From NCBI GenBank assembly GCA_026390435.1, contig JAPLFY010000120.1:1-64000 (forward strand): 64,000 bases of DNA. The letters run 5' to 3'. The notes beneath the pieces are model-generated. The model was given only the letters and a program-made list of their open reading frames with translations. It did not search any database and was not told the origin of the DNA. Numbering within the stretch: the first letter of the stretch is position 1; each line of letters starts with the position of its first letter. This DNA comes from Pseudomonadota bacterium. Lineage in GTDB: Bacteria; Bdellovibrionota_B; Oligoflexia; Oligoflexales; CAIYRB01. The translations under genes were made by a program, and so were the position numbers. Shown piece after piece: positions 1 to 7,486 of the stretch.

Positions 1-56
1 AGAATCAAGCCGAGGTCGAATAAATGACCGTTCACTTCGCTCCGCGAAGCTCACGG

Positions 57-131
57 TGAGTCGGCCTTCACCACCAACCAAGCCTCAGGCGCATACGCGC
101 CCTACGGTATGGTTGGAGTACTGGCCGACTT
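57..131. repeat. Nested three-tier inverted repeat
   Basis: Three nested perfect inverted repeats share one centre: AGTCGGCC (59-66) with GGCCGACT (123-130), CCAACCA (74-80) with TGGTTGG (110-116), and GGCGC (88-92) with GCGCC (97-101) around an ATAC loop. The arrangement would fold as one long interrupted hairpin in DNA or RNA. It lies among short stop-ridden frames at the window edge. I do not recognise a known RNA family. It may be part of a structured RNA or the end of a mobile element lying to the left. Confidence 0.45.
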
Positions 132-135
132 TCCG

Positions 136-207
136 ATAGAAACTCGTTCAACTTTGAAAAAACTCGCATTTTTCGGAAACAAGTTGAGCGTTCGAGAAAT
201 TTTCTAT
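136..207. repeat. Second imperfect foldback
   Basis: Directly after the first foldback, ATAGAAA (136-142) pairs with TTTCTAT (201-207), CTCG (143-146) with CGAG (193-196), TCAACTT (148-154) with AAGTTGA (181-187), and GAAAAA (156-161) with TTTTTC (169-174). The pairs are nested in the correct order, giving a hairpin of about 70 bases. A 52-codon open frame (109-267) crosses it but has no ribosome site or recognisable product, so I read the region as structured DNA/RNA and not a gene. Confidence 0.45.
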
Positions 208-273
208 TCCAGAGATCCGAATAAATCTTTGGAGAAGACCTCAAGTTGTGAGCTTACAAAGAGCTAAGGCCGT

Positions 274-303
274 TGGTAACTCCGCCTCGAAGAGGACTTA
301 CCA
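274..303. repeat. Short hairpin
   Basis: TGGTAA-C-TCC (274-283) pairs with GGA-C-TTACCA (294-303) with one C/C mismatch and a 10-base loop. There is no T-tract. It may belong with the two foldbacks upstream; the similar heptamers AGAGCTA and AGAGCTT lie on either side. Confidence 0.3.
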
Positions 304-340
304 CTGACTGCAAAGAGCTTAGTATAGAGGCATAAAATAA

Positions 341-360
341 GGCGGCCATTTGGCCGCCTT
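341..360 (-). terminator. Duplicate terminator after the regulator fragment
   Basis: GGCGGCCA and TGGCCGCC form a strong hairpin just beyond the stop of the truncated regulator copy. On the minus strand it is followed by TTATTTTA. The same hairpin, with one base changed and a better T-tract, follows the intact regulator at 2750-2771, so the duplicated segment includes the terminator. Confidence 0.55.
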
Positions 361-367
361 TAGTCAT

Positions 368-604
368 TTACTGATTATGATACTGCTTAGGATTTATACC
401 GTACTTCTCTAGCTTGCGCAGTAATGTCACTTTTGTCATTTGCGTATGTTCAGCGGTCTGATTGATTCGCCCGTTGAAAGCCTTCAAAGCTCGGATCAAA
501 AACCCCCGCTCGAACTTTTCTTTTAATTGCGGATAATTCAGTTCCGATGAACCCGCAAGTGAACCCGCAAGTGACCCAGCAAGTAAATCATTAGCAGTGT
601 CTGA
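368..604 (-). pseudogene. 3-prime fragment of a sigma-54 response regulator paralogue
   Basis: Read on the minus strand this encodes about 78 residues that match the C-terminus of the intact regulator at 2779-4245 almost exactly, covering the whole Fis-type helix-turn-helix and ending in PKQYHNQ (PKQYHSQ in the intact gene). The frame is open up to an in-frame TAG at 605-607, where similarity ends, and has no start codon. Over the last 62 codons about 13 bases differ, but only about three change an amino acid. There is a 12-bp in-frame duplication giving an extra LAGS unit. The fragment therefore comes from a diverged homologue that was under selection, not from a fresh copy of the neighbouring gene. 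The receiver and AAA+ domains are missing. Confidence 0.8.
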
Positions 605-1130
605 CTACGTCCTTCCCCATGTGATCGGCTTTCCCGACCGCGGAGTACTACGCGAGTTCCGAATTCCTTGGACCATCACCAACCACTGTCGGCCAGCTGA
701 CTACTGCCTCGCAGTCAGATCCAAGGACCTCCCAAGTTCACGTGTGGGCATTTGTGAGCATGCTGTGGGTCGTAGCCCCCGGCAGGTACCCGTCGTCCTT
801 CCAGCTTGGAGCGGGTTACTGTCTTCCCCAGCAATCAACCTGGGTCGACACCTGCAATTTAGTAGGCTTTCGGGGTAGCCCCATTCGCCTCATCGGCTCC
901 GGCCTGCTCACGCATCTTTCCCGGCTTCAGCCCCCTGGTTACCCAGGCCCGCTGCGGGATCGACTTCACCGCTGTCTGGTCTTTACGGTGGCGCTCTTTG
1001 CATGACGCCTGCTCCTTCCACGCGCTTCTTGGCGCACTGATTGCCCTACAAACTTCCTACGAGCTACGAGCTACGAACAACTCGCGGATGGACGCCAATA
1101 CAGTCGCGCCACTTTTGTTGTCAGTCATAC
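605..1130 (-). other. Unassigned relic, possibly group II intron leader
   Basis: No convincing gene. Two plus-strand open frames (597-878 and 742-1005) have compositions typical of chance antisense frames and no ribosome site. Read on the minus strand, the stretch ending at about 605 (GCGTAGTACTCCGCGG, then a GTCGGGAAAGCCGA hairpin, then CACATGGGGAAGG) reminds me of the structured leader ahead of bacterial group II intron maturase genes. No reverse transcriptase frame or domain V is present, so this would be only a remnant. The resemblance is from memory and is weak. Confidence 0.25.
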
Positions 1131-1170
1131 ATCACCGCCGTTATGTTTTGGATTACATAACGGCGGTGAT
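1131..1170. repeat. Perfect 15-bp inverted repeat
   Basis: ATCACCGCCGTTATG (1131-1145) and CATAACGGCGGTGAT (1156-1170) are exact reverse complements separated by 10 bases. There is no T-tract on either side, so this is not an obvious terminator. It may be a recombination or protein-binding site, or the end of a degraded element. Confidence 0.6.
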
Positions 1171-1660
1171 CTTAAATGACGGTACGGCCGTGTCTAAGTT
1201 GGATGCAGGCAGTGATGCGCTGGTTACCACATGGAGCGTGATCTGGCCTCGGCAGCCGGTGACTGCCGTAAGGAGGACTAGGAGCAGCCTATTGAGCAGC
1301 CGATGTCCGAGGTTGGCATGGTCAACAGCGCACTGTTTTGTTTTTTAGCCGAGCATGTGGGGCGATAAAGCTAATTAATATCTGCGTATAGCACCGATTG
1401 ACCTCCGGATTTTTAGCATTGACTCTGCTGACGATCTAAATCCCTCACTTATTAAAAACGGGACCGGCACAGGAGAGGAAAAACTTTGTGGTATTTGGAA
1501 TCGGCGGGGGTAAGCGGCGGGAGGGGTTAGGAAAAACAGGTGGTGGCCAACGGCAGAGGGCGGGCCTGAGACTGGCGACCCGCCTTTTGGATCATTAGCT
1601 CCGTGACTAATCCAAGCGAATGATCAGGGCGTTTACTGGGTGGTTATGCTTTCCGGCTAA
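1171..1660. other. Non-coding stretch before the TA pair
   Basis: No supported gene. A plus-strand frame ending at 1348 lacks a ribosome site and familiar motifs. The stretch is heterogeneous in composition and contains no clear hairpin with a T-tract. It probably belongs to the same degraded accessory segment as its neighbours. Confidence 0.3.
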
Positions 1661-1662
1661 AG

Positions 1663-1720
1663 GTTTTCCTATATTATTCCGATACCAATAGTGAAATTTA
1701 GGAAAAATCGCATTTCCTAA
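1663..1720 (+). promoter_or_regulatory. Probable autoregulatory operator of the TA pair
   Basis: TTAGGAAA (1698-1705) and TTTCCTAA (1713-1720) form a palindrome, followed by TATAA. An upstream half-site, TTTTCCTATATTA (1664-1676), repeats the same core. The AT-rich repeats lie 50-110 bp ahead of the antitoxin start, the expected place for binding by an AbrB-like antitoxin or its toxin complex. The binding role is inferred from position and symmetry. Confidence 0.5.
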
Positions 1721-1773
1721 TATAACCAAATTTTGCTAAGCTGATTCACGAGCAACTTGCCGGAGGAACCTCT

Positions 1774-2073
1774 ATGGGCGAAGCACAGAAAAAAATTGTC
1801 TCCGTTGGGAAAAACGGCCAAATTTCAATTGGCAAAGAGTACGCTGGTCGTACCCTTGAAATCGTTTTTTTTGATGATGGCCGTGCCATGCTGTCGCCTG
1901 GCCGCTTTGTACCAGACCACCAAGCGATATTTTTTACTCCCGATGCTGATGATAAACTCGCCAGGTTCGCGGAATGGGAAAAAGACCACCCGCCAGAGGG
2001 GACTTCCACTGAGAAGCTTCGGGCCAAAAAGCTAGCTGCCCCCAGTAAAAAAACGAAGGCTGGCGGCAAATGA
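1774..2073 (+). CDS. AbrB/MazE-like antitoxin (putative)
   Basis: A 99-residue basic protein. Residues 7-42 (IVSVGKNGQISIGKEYAG, then a short strand pair) fit the swapped-hairpin AbrB/MazE DNA-binding fold. The C-terminal half is charged and lysine-rich, as expected of an antitoxin tail that wraps a toxin. The start is well placed: GGAGG lies 7 bases before the ATG. The stop overlaps the start of the next gene by four bases (ATGA), so the two are translationally coupled. Palindromes upstream suggest autorepression. It lies in an accessory patch, where such modules are common. The antitoxin role is inferred; a free-standing AbrB-like regulator is the alternative. Confidence 0.6.
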   Translation: MGEAQKKIVSVGKNGQISIGKEYAGRTLEIVFFDDGRAMLSPGRFVPDHQAIFFTPDADDKLARFAEWEKDHPPEGTSTEKLRAKKLAAPSKKTKAGGK

Positions 2074-2453
2074 TCCGAGGAAAGAAAAAAGGTGGTGCAG
2101 TCGCGACGGCCACCCAGGGTTCAACCCATCACGACCACGTCGCCATCGACACGTCATGGCCAGAATTTCGGGAGGAACTGTTCAGGATCACCGATCGAGG
2201 CGAGTTCGACGCTTTGCTGGACACTCTCGACAAGGTTCAAAAAATGACCTGGGATGATGTACTTAAAACATCCACAAAGGACCCGCGGGATAAACGGGGA
2301 CTAAATTGGGAGCCTATTTCCAGTCAACAGGTTAACGGCAAGCAGGTGTGCACCATTAGGGTTACGCAACGCTTTCGGGCACGCGTCATCAGGGACGGTC
2401 GTTTTATGCGATTCATCTCTTTGCACCCTGATCACGATAGTGCGTACCGGTAA
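2070..2453 (+). CDS. Putative RelE/ParE-like toxin of a TA pair
   Basis: A 127-residue protein. After a poorly conserved N-terminus, residues 80-127 contain KQVCTIRVTQRFRARVIRDG followed by FMRFISLHPDHDSAYR. The pattern of a strand, a basic turn and a C-terminal strand with paired histidines recalls RelE/ParE-type ribonuclease or gyrase toxins. It starts inside the stop of the AbrB-like gene (ATGA) and is followed within 15 bp by a perfect terminator, so the two genes form a closed bicistron. The family call rests on fold-like motifs and gene order; the exact toxin class is not clear to me. Confidence 0.5.
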   Translation: MIRGKKKGGAVATATQGSTHHDHVAIDTSWPEFREELFRITDRGEFDALLDTLDKVQKMTWDDVLKTSTKDPRDKRGLNWEPISSQQVNGKQVCTIRVTQRFRARVIRDGRFMRFISLHPDHDSAYR

Positions 2454-2466
2454 ATGGTGGCCACTC

Positions 2467-2492
2467 GCTCGGCAGCTGCCGAGCTTTTTTTT
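2467..2492 (+). terminator. Rho-independent terminator of the TA pair
   Basis: GCTCGGCA (2467-2474) and TGCCGAGC (2477-2484) form a perfect 8-bp stem with a two-base loop, followed directly by eight T residues. It closes the TA bicistron. Confidence 0.85.
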
Positions 2493-2592
2493 CGCGGCCT
2501 CCTTTAAATTTTTAGCCACGATTTGCATCACCGCTTGTGTTACCGAAGCCCATCACCGGGGTGATAACTCAAAGATAACAAGGAAGTTCTTG

Positions 2593-2687
2593 GAATGGCG
2601 GCCGCAATGGGGGAATTTAATCGGTGACGAAACCATTAAATTCACTGAGGTTACCCCCGTGTCCATTACGGCCCGCCTCGGCCATTC
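2593..2687. repeat. Interrupted foldback of about 95 bp
   Basis: Nested complementary arms: GAATGGC (2593-2599) with GCCATTC (2681-2687), CCGCAATGG (2602-2610) with CCATTACGG (2663-2671, one mismatch), a run of G with a run of C, and GAATTTAAT (2613-2621) with ATTAAATTC (2635-2643). A 103-codon frame crosses it but shows no protein signature. It could be a structured RNA or a small palindromic element. Confidence 0.4.
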
Positions 2688-2749
2688 TTTGGGCGCAGCA
2701 TCACCGCCCCCCAAACCTACAGATTCCGCAGGAGGGCCTGAAAAAAAAT

Positions 2750-2771
2750 AAGGTGGCCATTTGGCCGCCTT
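2750..2771 (-). terminator. Terminator of the sigma-54 regulator
   Basis: On the minus strand GGCGGCCA and TGGCCACC form a stem closed by AAATT-type loop bases, followed by TTATTTTTTTT. It lies 7 bp past the regulator stop and is the intact counterpart of the hairpin at 341-360. Confidence 0.75.
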
Positions 2772-2778
2772 TAGTCAT

Positions 2779-4245
2779 TTACTGACTATGATACTGCTTA
2801 GGATTTATACCGTACTTCTCTAGCTTGCGTAGCAAGGTCACTTTTGTCATTTGCGTATGTTCAGCGGTCTGATTGATTCGTCCATTGAAAGCCTTCAATG
2901 CACGAATCAAAAACTCTCGCTCGAACTTTTCTTTTAACTGCGGATAATTCAGTTCCGATGATGCCGCAAGTGACCCAGCAAGTGAATCATTAGCGGGTGC
3001 TGATGATCCATCTACAGACGACTCCGCCTCAGCTGAATTTTGGCGACTGGCGCGCACCAAACCCTGCAAATGATCGGGCAAAGATTCCAGCCGAATATTG
3101 TCTAAATTTTCGATAATAAATGCATGCTCAATCACATTTTCGAGCTCACGAATATTGCCTGGCCAGTTATAAAGACGCAGAGCAGCCAGAGAGCGATTTT
3201 CAAAGCCTTTGATCGAACGCCCATGGGACTTGTTGAACTTCTGCACCATAAAATCGGCAAGCGGCGCTATATCTTCGCGACGATCGCGGAGCGGCGGCAA
3301 GGTAATCGGCATGACATTTAGGCGGTAAAAAAGGTCAGCTCGGAACGAGCCTGACTCAATCATCTTCTCAAGTGGAGCATTAGTCGCTGCCACTACCCGA
3401 ACGTCTGCGCGAATCTCCTGGTTAGAGCCGACCGGAGTAAATATGCGCTCCTGCAAAACGCGCAGCAGCTTGACCTGCATTTGCTGCGAGATATCACCGA
3501 TCTCGTCAAGGAAGATTGTTCCACCTTCCGCAAATTGAAACTTACCGAGTTTGCGCCGATCGGCACCGGTGAAGGCGCCTTTTTCATGACCAAAAAGTTC
3601 GCTCTCGATCAAGTTCTCAGGAATTGCTGCACAGTTGATCGCGACAAATGGACCCTTCATGCGATGGGAATTCACGTGAATTGCGCGGGCGACAAGTTCT
3701 TTACCAGTTCCGCTCTCGCCACGGACCATCACAGAGGTCTCGACCTTTGCCAGACGGTGGATGATCTCAAACACTTTTTGGATTTGAGTCGAGCTACCAA
3801 TGATCTTCCGACCCTTGTCAAACTCCAACTGTGGCGCCGAGAAGCGTAGCTCCTTAACCATGGCTGTTGCAGCCAATGCTGAATCCATCACCTTCAAGAG
3901 TCGTTCGCTGTCGATCGGCTTTTCCAGATAATCAAAAGCACCTTGTTTGATGGCTGCGACCGCATCTTGGACATTCGAATAAGCCGTCATGATCAAACAG
4001 AACGTCGTCGGACTGAGCTCTTTGATTTTTGCCAGCGCATCTAAACCGGACATCTTTGGCATATTAACGTCGAGCAAGACAGCGTCGTAAGGGCCCGAGG
4101 TTGCGACCATGTTCACGGCCTGCTCACCGTCCTCAGCCTCATCGATCTGGTAGGCACGCTCTTCTAGTGCAGATCTAACGATCAATCGCAGTGTCTCATC
4201 GTCATCGACTACCAGTACCCGCATCCGTTCCTCCGCTGGGGTCAT
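2779..4245 (-). CDS. NtrC-family sigma-54 response regulator
   Basis: A 488-residue three-domain activator. Residues 9-125 are a receiver with acidic pocket D14-D16, phospho-acceptor D59 (LLDVNMP) and the conserved threonine and lysine (MTAY, LEKP). The central AAA+ domain has Walker A GESGTGKE, the sigma-54 contact loop GAFTGA, and Walker B TIFLDEIGD. The C-terminal Fis-type helix-turn-helix ends at the stop. Phosphorylated oligomers would remodel sigma-54 polymerase at enhancer-bound promoters. No partner kinase is in the window. An internal ATG at 4224 (residue 8) follows GCGGAGGAACGG, a better ribosome site, and falls at the usual receiver start, so it may be the true start. A second copy of the 3-prime end lies at 368-604. 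Confidence 0.95.
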   Translation of the reverse strand: MTPAEERMRVLVVDDDETLRLIVRSALEERAYQIDEAEDGEQAVNMVATSGPYDAVLLDVNMPKMSGLDALAKIKELSPTTFCLIMTAYSNVQDAVAAIKQGAFDYLEKPIDSERLLKVMDSALAATAMVKELRFSAPQLEFDKGRKIIGSSTQIQKVFEIIHRLAKVETSVMVRGESGTGKELVARAIHVNSHRMKGPFVAINCAAIPENLIESELFGHEKGAFTGADRRKLGKFQFAEGGTIFLDEIGDISQQMQVKLLRVLQERIFTPVGSNQEIRADVRVVAATNAPLEKMIESGSFRADLFYRLNVMPITLPPLRDRREDIAPLADFMVQKFNKSHGRSIKGFENRSLAALRLYNWPGNIRELENVIEHAFIIENLDNIRLESLPDHLQGLVRASRQNSAEAESSVDGSSAPANDSLAGSLAASSELNYPQLKEKFEREFLIRALKAFNGRINQTAEHTQMTKVTLLRKLEKYGINPKQYHSQ

Positions 4246-4339
4246 AATCGGTGCTCACCCGCACGTATGGGGAGGCCCGTTGGCCGCAAAACTTATATTT
4301 TGTGGCGGATAGACCTCAAGCTCAATCGATAAGATTCGC

Positions 4340-4368
4340 TTGATAAGATCAATTTATAATAAAGTCAA
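4340..4368 (-). promoter_or_regulatory. Candidate promoter for the sigma-54 regulator
   Basis: On the minus strand TTGACT (4363-4368) is followed after 17 bases by TATCAA (4340-4345), about 95 bp ahead of the regulator start. The -10 match is partial. ATCTTATC occurs twice just downstream. Confidence 0.35.
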
Positions 4369-4393
4369 CAGTTTTATAGAAACTTTTTAAATT

Positions 4394-4999
4394 CTATCGA
4401 GATTTGAATATTGTATTAGTACGGGCTGGTGTCATGGCTGGTGTCATGGCCGGTCTAGGCCTTGTCGGTCTAGGGCTGCTCGTCGAGCCTAAGCCACCCA
4501 AGCCCTTGAGACCCTCGCGGAGGCCGTGGCACAGGCTGAGGGCCAGAGCGTCGGTAGCATCATGAGGTAAGGACCCTCGCTTGAATCCTAGGAGGGTCTG
4601 CAAGGCCAAGCTGATCGCTTCTTTATCGGCACGGCCGTTGCCAGCTATAGTCCTCTTCACATCCGCCGGCGTCAACTCAGCAACGGGCACACCGCAGCGC
4701 ACGCAGGCAGCCATAAACGCACCGCGTAATTCGCCTAATTTGATGGCGGTATTTGCATTTTTATCGACGAATGCCCGCTCTATGACACAAACGTCTGGCG
4801 AGTGCTGACTAACCAAATCGAACACAGCCGTGTGGAGAAGTCCCAGGCGCTCCATAAAGGACAGCTTCGGGTCCGGCCTCAGTACACCAGCCTCAACCAC
4901 CACAAAATCATTAGAGGTGAAGGCCGCAGGCCGTTTAGCGCGCAGCAGGGCGAAGCCAGTTGCACGCGAGCCCGGGTCGATTCCAAGAATTAGTCGCAT
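4394..4999 (-). CDS. ruvC: Holliday junction resolvase RuvC
   Basis: A 201-residue endonuclease that resolves Holliday junctions with RuvAB. The RNase H-like fold begins LILGIDPGSRATGF with catalytic D8. The second acidic residue lies in VCVIERAFV, and the last acidic residues in HDATDALALSL. The helix AFVDKNANTAIKLGELRGA is typical of the family. Compared with the usual length of about 170 residues, it has a tail of about 35 residues rich in proline, threonine and arginine. Part of that tail is encoded by a 12-bp tandem repeat (4425-4448). ruvA and ruvB are not adjacent. It is divergent from hemB, with about 100 bp between them. Confidence 0.95.
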   Translation of the reverse strand: MRLILGIDPGSRATGFALLRAKRPAAFTSNDFVVVEAGVLRPDPKLSFMERLGLLHTAVFDLVSQHSPDVCVIERAFVDKNANTAIKLGELRGAFMAACVRCGVPVAELTPADVKRTIAGNGRADKEAISLALQTLLGFKRGSLPHDATDALALSLCHGLREGLKGLGGLGSTSSPRPTRPRPAMTPAMTPARTNTIFKSR

Positions 5000-5059
5000 G
5001 TTTTCGGCCGCATTGCGTGATCCTAGCTGGTTCGCTGTTTGCTATTCAATCATACTCTG

Positions 5060-5065
5060 TACAAT
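5060..5065 (+). promoter_or_regulatory. Possible hemB -10 element
   Basis: TACAAT lies 32 bp before the hemB start and matches the -10 consensus at five of six positions. The upstream -35 is poor (GTTTGC at 17 bp spacing). Confidence 0.3.
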
Positions 5066-5067
5066 AA

Positions 5068-6111
<1,044 letters not shown>

Positions 6112-6114
6112 AAG

Positions 6115-6924
6115 GTGAGCGAATCTTCACTAGAGGTGCGGCCACCGGATGAGCAGCCCAGCATGCGAGAGTTTCTCGCTTTTCTTCGCCGCATCTGCAA
6201 CCTGCTGATCCAAAGCGGGTGTTCATCTAATCGCGTTGAACTGCTGACTCAGATCCTTGGTGACTCATGGGGCTACGAAGTTGAGACCGTGGCCATCCCG
6301 ACCGCAGTCTGGATCAATGTCAGAACCAAGCAAGAAACACTGCACGAGCTAACGCGCGTGCGCAGGTGGTCCATCGATCTTGACAGATTGGCACGCCTTA
6401 ATGAGCTGGTAGAGTCAGTTCGTCAACATCAGCTAAGTATCGGTGAGGCAAATGCTCGCCTGAATGCGGATGAGGCGATGCCGCCACCCTACGGGAAGAT
6501 CCTGACTTTGCTAGCGGGTGCATTAACCAGCCCCATCTTGATCTTTAGTTACGGTGGTACTCCACTAACGGTTGCACTTGGTGTCCCCGCTGGCATTCTA
6601 GTCCAATATTTGAACAAATATTTATTTTCCTCAGAGCAGCGACGCTACCTCGGTGATTTTCTCATTGCAGCTAGCATGGCGGCGTATGCCTATGCCTGTC
6701 GCGCTTTTATTCCCGCGGTAGATGCACCACTTTTGATCATCGGCGGCATTGTCGTCATAGTGCCTGGGCTGACCCTAGTAAATGCTGTTCATGAGGTCGC
6801 TCAGAAAAATCTAGTGTCAGGTGCCGCCAAGCTACTTGAGGCACTCATGATCACAGCTAGCCTCGGCTTTGGCGTGGCTTTTGTATTGGCAATCATGCAG
6901 ATCTTCATCAGCACGAGATTTTAG
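6115..6924 (+). CDS. ThrE/YjjP-type exporter subunit
   Basis: A 269-residue protein of the threonine/serine exporter family (DUF1212 part). The first 125 residues are a soluble domain that includes NLLIQSGCSSNRVE and VAIPTAVWI, family features. Five hydrophobic segments follow from about residue 130, including the conserved IVVIVPGLTLVNAV. It starts with GTG; GGGAG lies a few bases upstream. It abuts the next gene with no spacer (TAG then ATG). In many bacteria the two halves are fused in one ThrE protein; here they are split as in YjjP/YjjB. The likely job is efflux of threonine, serine or related small acids across the inner membrane. Confidence 0.85.
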   Translation: MSESSLEVRPPDEQPSMREFLAFLRRICNLLIQSGCSSNRVELLTQILGDSWGYEVETVAIPTAVWINVRTKQETLHELTRVRRWSIDLDRLARLNELVESVRQHQLSIGEANARLNADEAMPPPYGKILTLLAGALTSPILIFSYGGTPLTVALGVPAGILVQYLNKYLFSSEQRRYLGDFLIAASMAAYAYACRAFIPAVDAPLLIIGGIVVIVPGLTLVNAVHEVAQKNLVSGAAKLLEALMITASLGFGVAFVLAIMQIFISTRF

Positions 6925-7353
6925 ATGACTCAAGATGTCCCTCTATTAATCGCAGCGGCTCTCCTTGGTGCCGCTGCGTTCGCCATCGTTTTCCGCACAC
7001 CACGGCGCTATTTTTGGCTAACGGTGCTCATCGGCGCTTGTCCATTTATTCTGATCAAGCTGATACCAACTGACTGGAACGTTGGCTTCGCCTCTTTTTT
7101 GGCTGCACTACTTGCAGGCTGTCTGAGCCACATAGCAGCCCGAGTCACTCGAGCTCCTGCACAGTGTTTCTTAATCCCAGGGGTGATTCTCTTGGTACCA
7201 GGGACCTATATTTACCGTGCCTTCAATGCGGCTCTCAGCCGCCGCTTTGAAGACGCACTCAGCCTAAGCCTGAGCGCTGGCGCGATCACTTTGGGTGTCA
7301 GCTTTGGGATACTACTCGCTAACTGGGTGGTGCCGTCACGAAAGGCGCTTTAG
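6925..7353 (+). CDS. ThrE/YjjB-type exporter subunit
   Basis: A 142-residue protein with four to five membrane spans, matching the DUF3815 half of ThrE. The motif CFLIPGVILLVPGTYIYRA is the counterpart of the PGL motif in its partner. Its start codon follows directly on the stop of the YjjP-like gene, so the two are certainly co-translated and presumably assemble into one transporter. No other exporter component is needed in this family. Confidence 0.85.
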   Translation: MTQDVPLLIAAALLGAAAFAIVFRTPRRYFWLTVLIGACPFILIKLIPTDWNVGFASFLAALLAGCLSHIAARVTRAPAQCFLIPGVILLVPGTYIYRAFNAALSRRFEDALSLSLSAGAITLGVSFGILLANWVVPSRKAL

Positions 7354-7486
7354 TGTCACCCTTTGTCAGCAAAGCCAAGGTCACCTAATCGAGCTCTGGG
7401 CAATGTTGCGTGGGTGCGCTATTAATATGCAATGATTATAGATCCGACTAAAGCCTCAAGCGATCATTTAAGTGGACGACTAACAC

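Noticed and set aside
109-267. A 52-codon frame as the tail of a gene
   Set aside because: It coincides with two foldbacks, lacks a ribosome site, and stops close it in both directions.
597-1348. Three plus-strand open frames (597-878, 742-1005, 998-1348) as genes
   Set aside because: They overlap each other in different frames, have no ribosome sites, and their products show no motifs; they look like chance frames in relic DNA.
1131-2687. Integron attC sites around the TA pair
   Set aside because: TA pairs in integrons are common, so I checked the inverted repeats for the conserved RYYYAAC/GTTRRRY core sites. I found none in the right arrangement, and there is no integrase.
2440-2751. A 103-codon frame after the toxin gene
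   Set aside because: It begins inside the toxin gene, runs through the TA terminator and the foldback, and has no protein signature.
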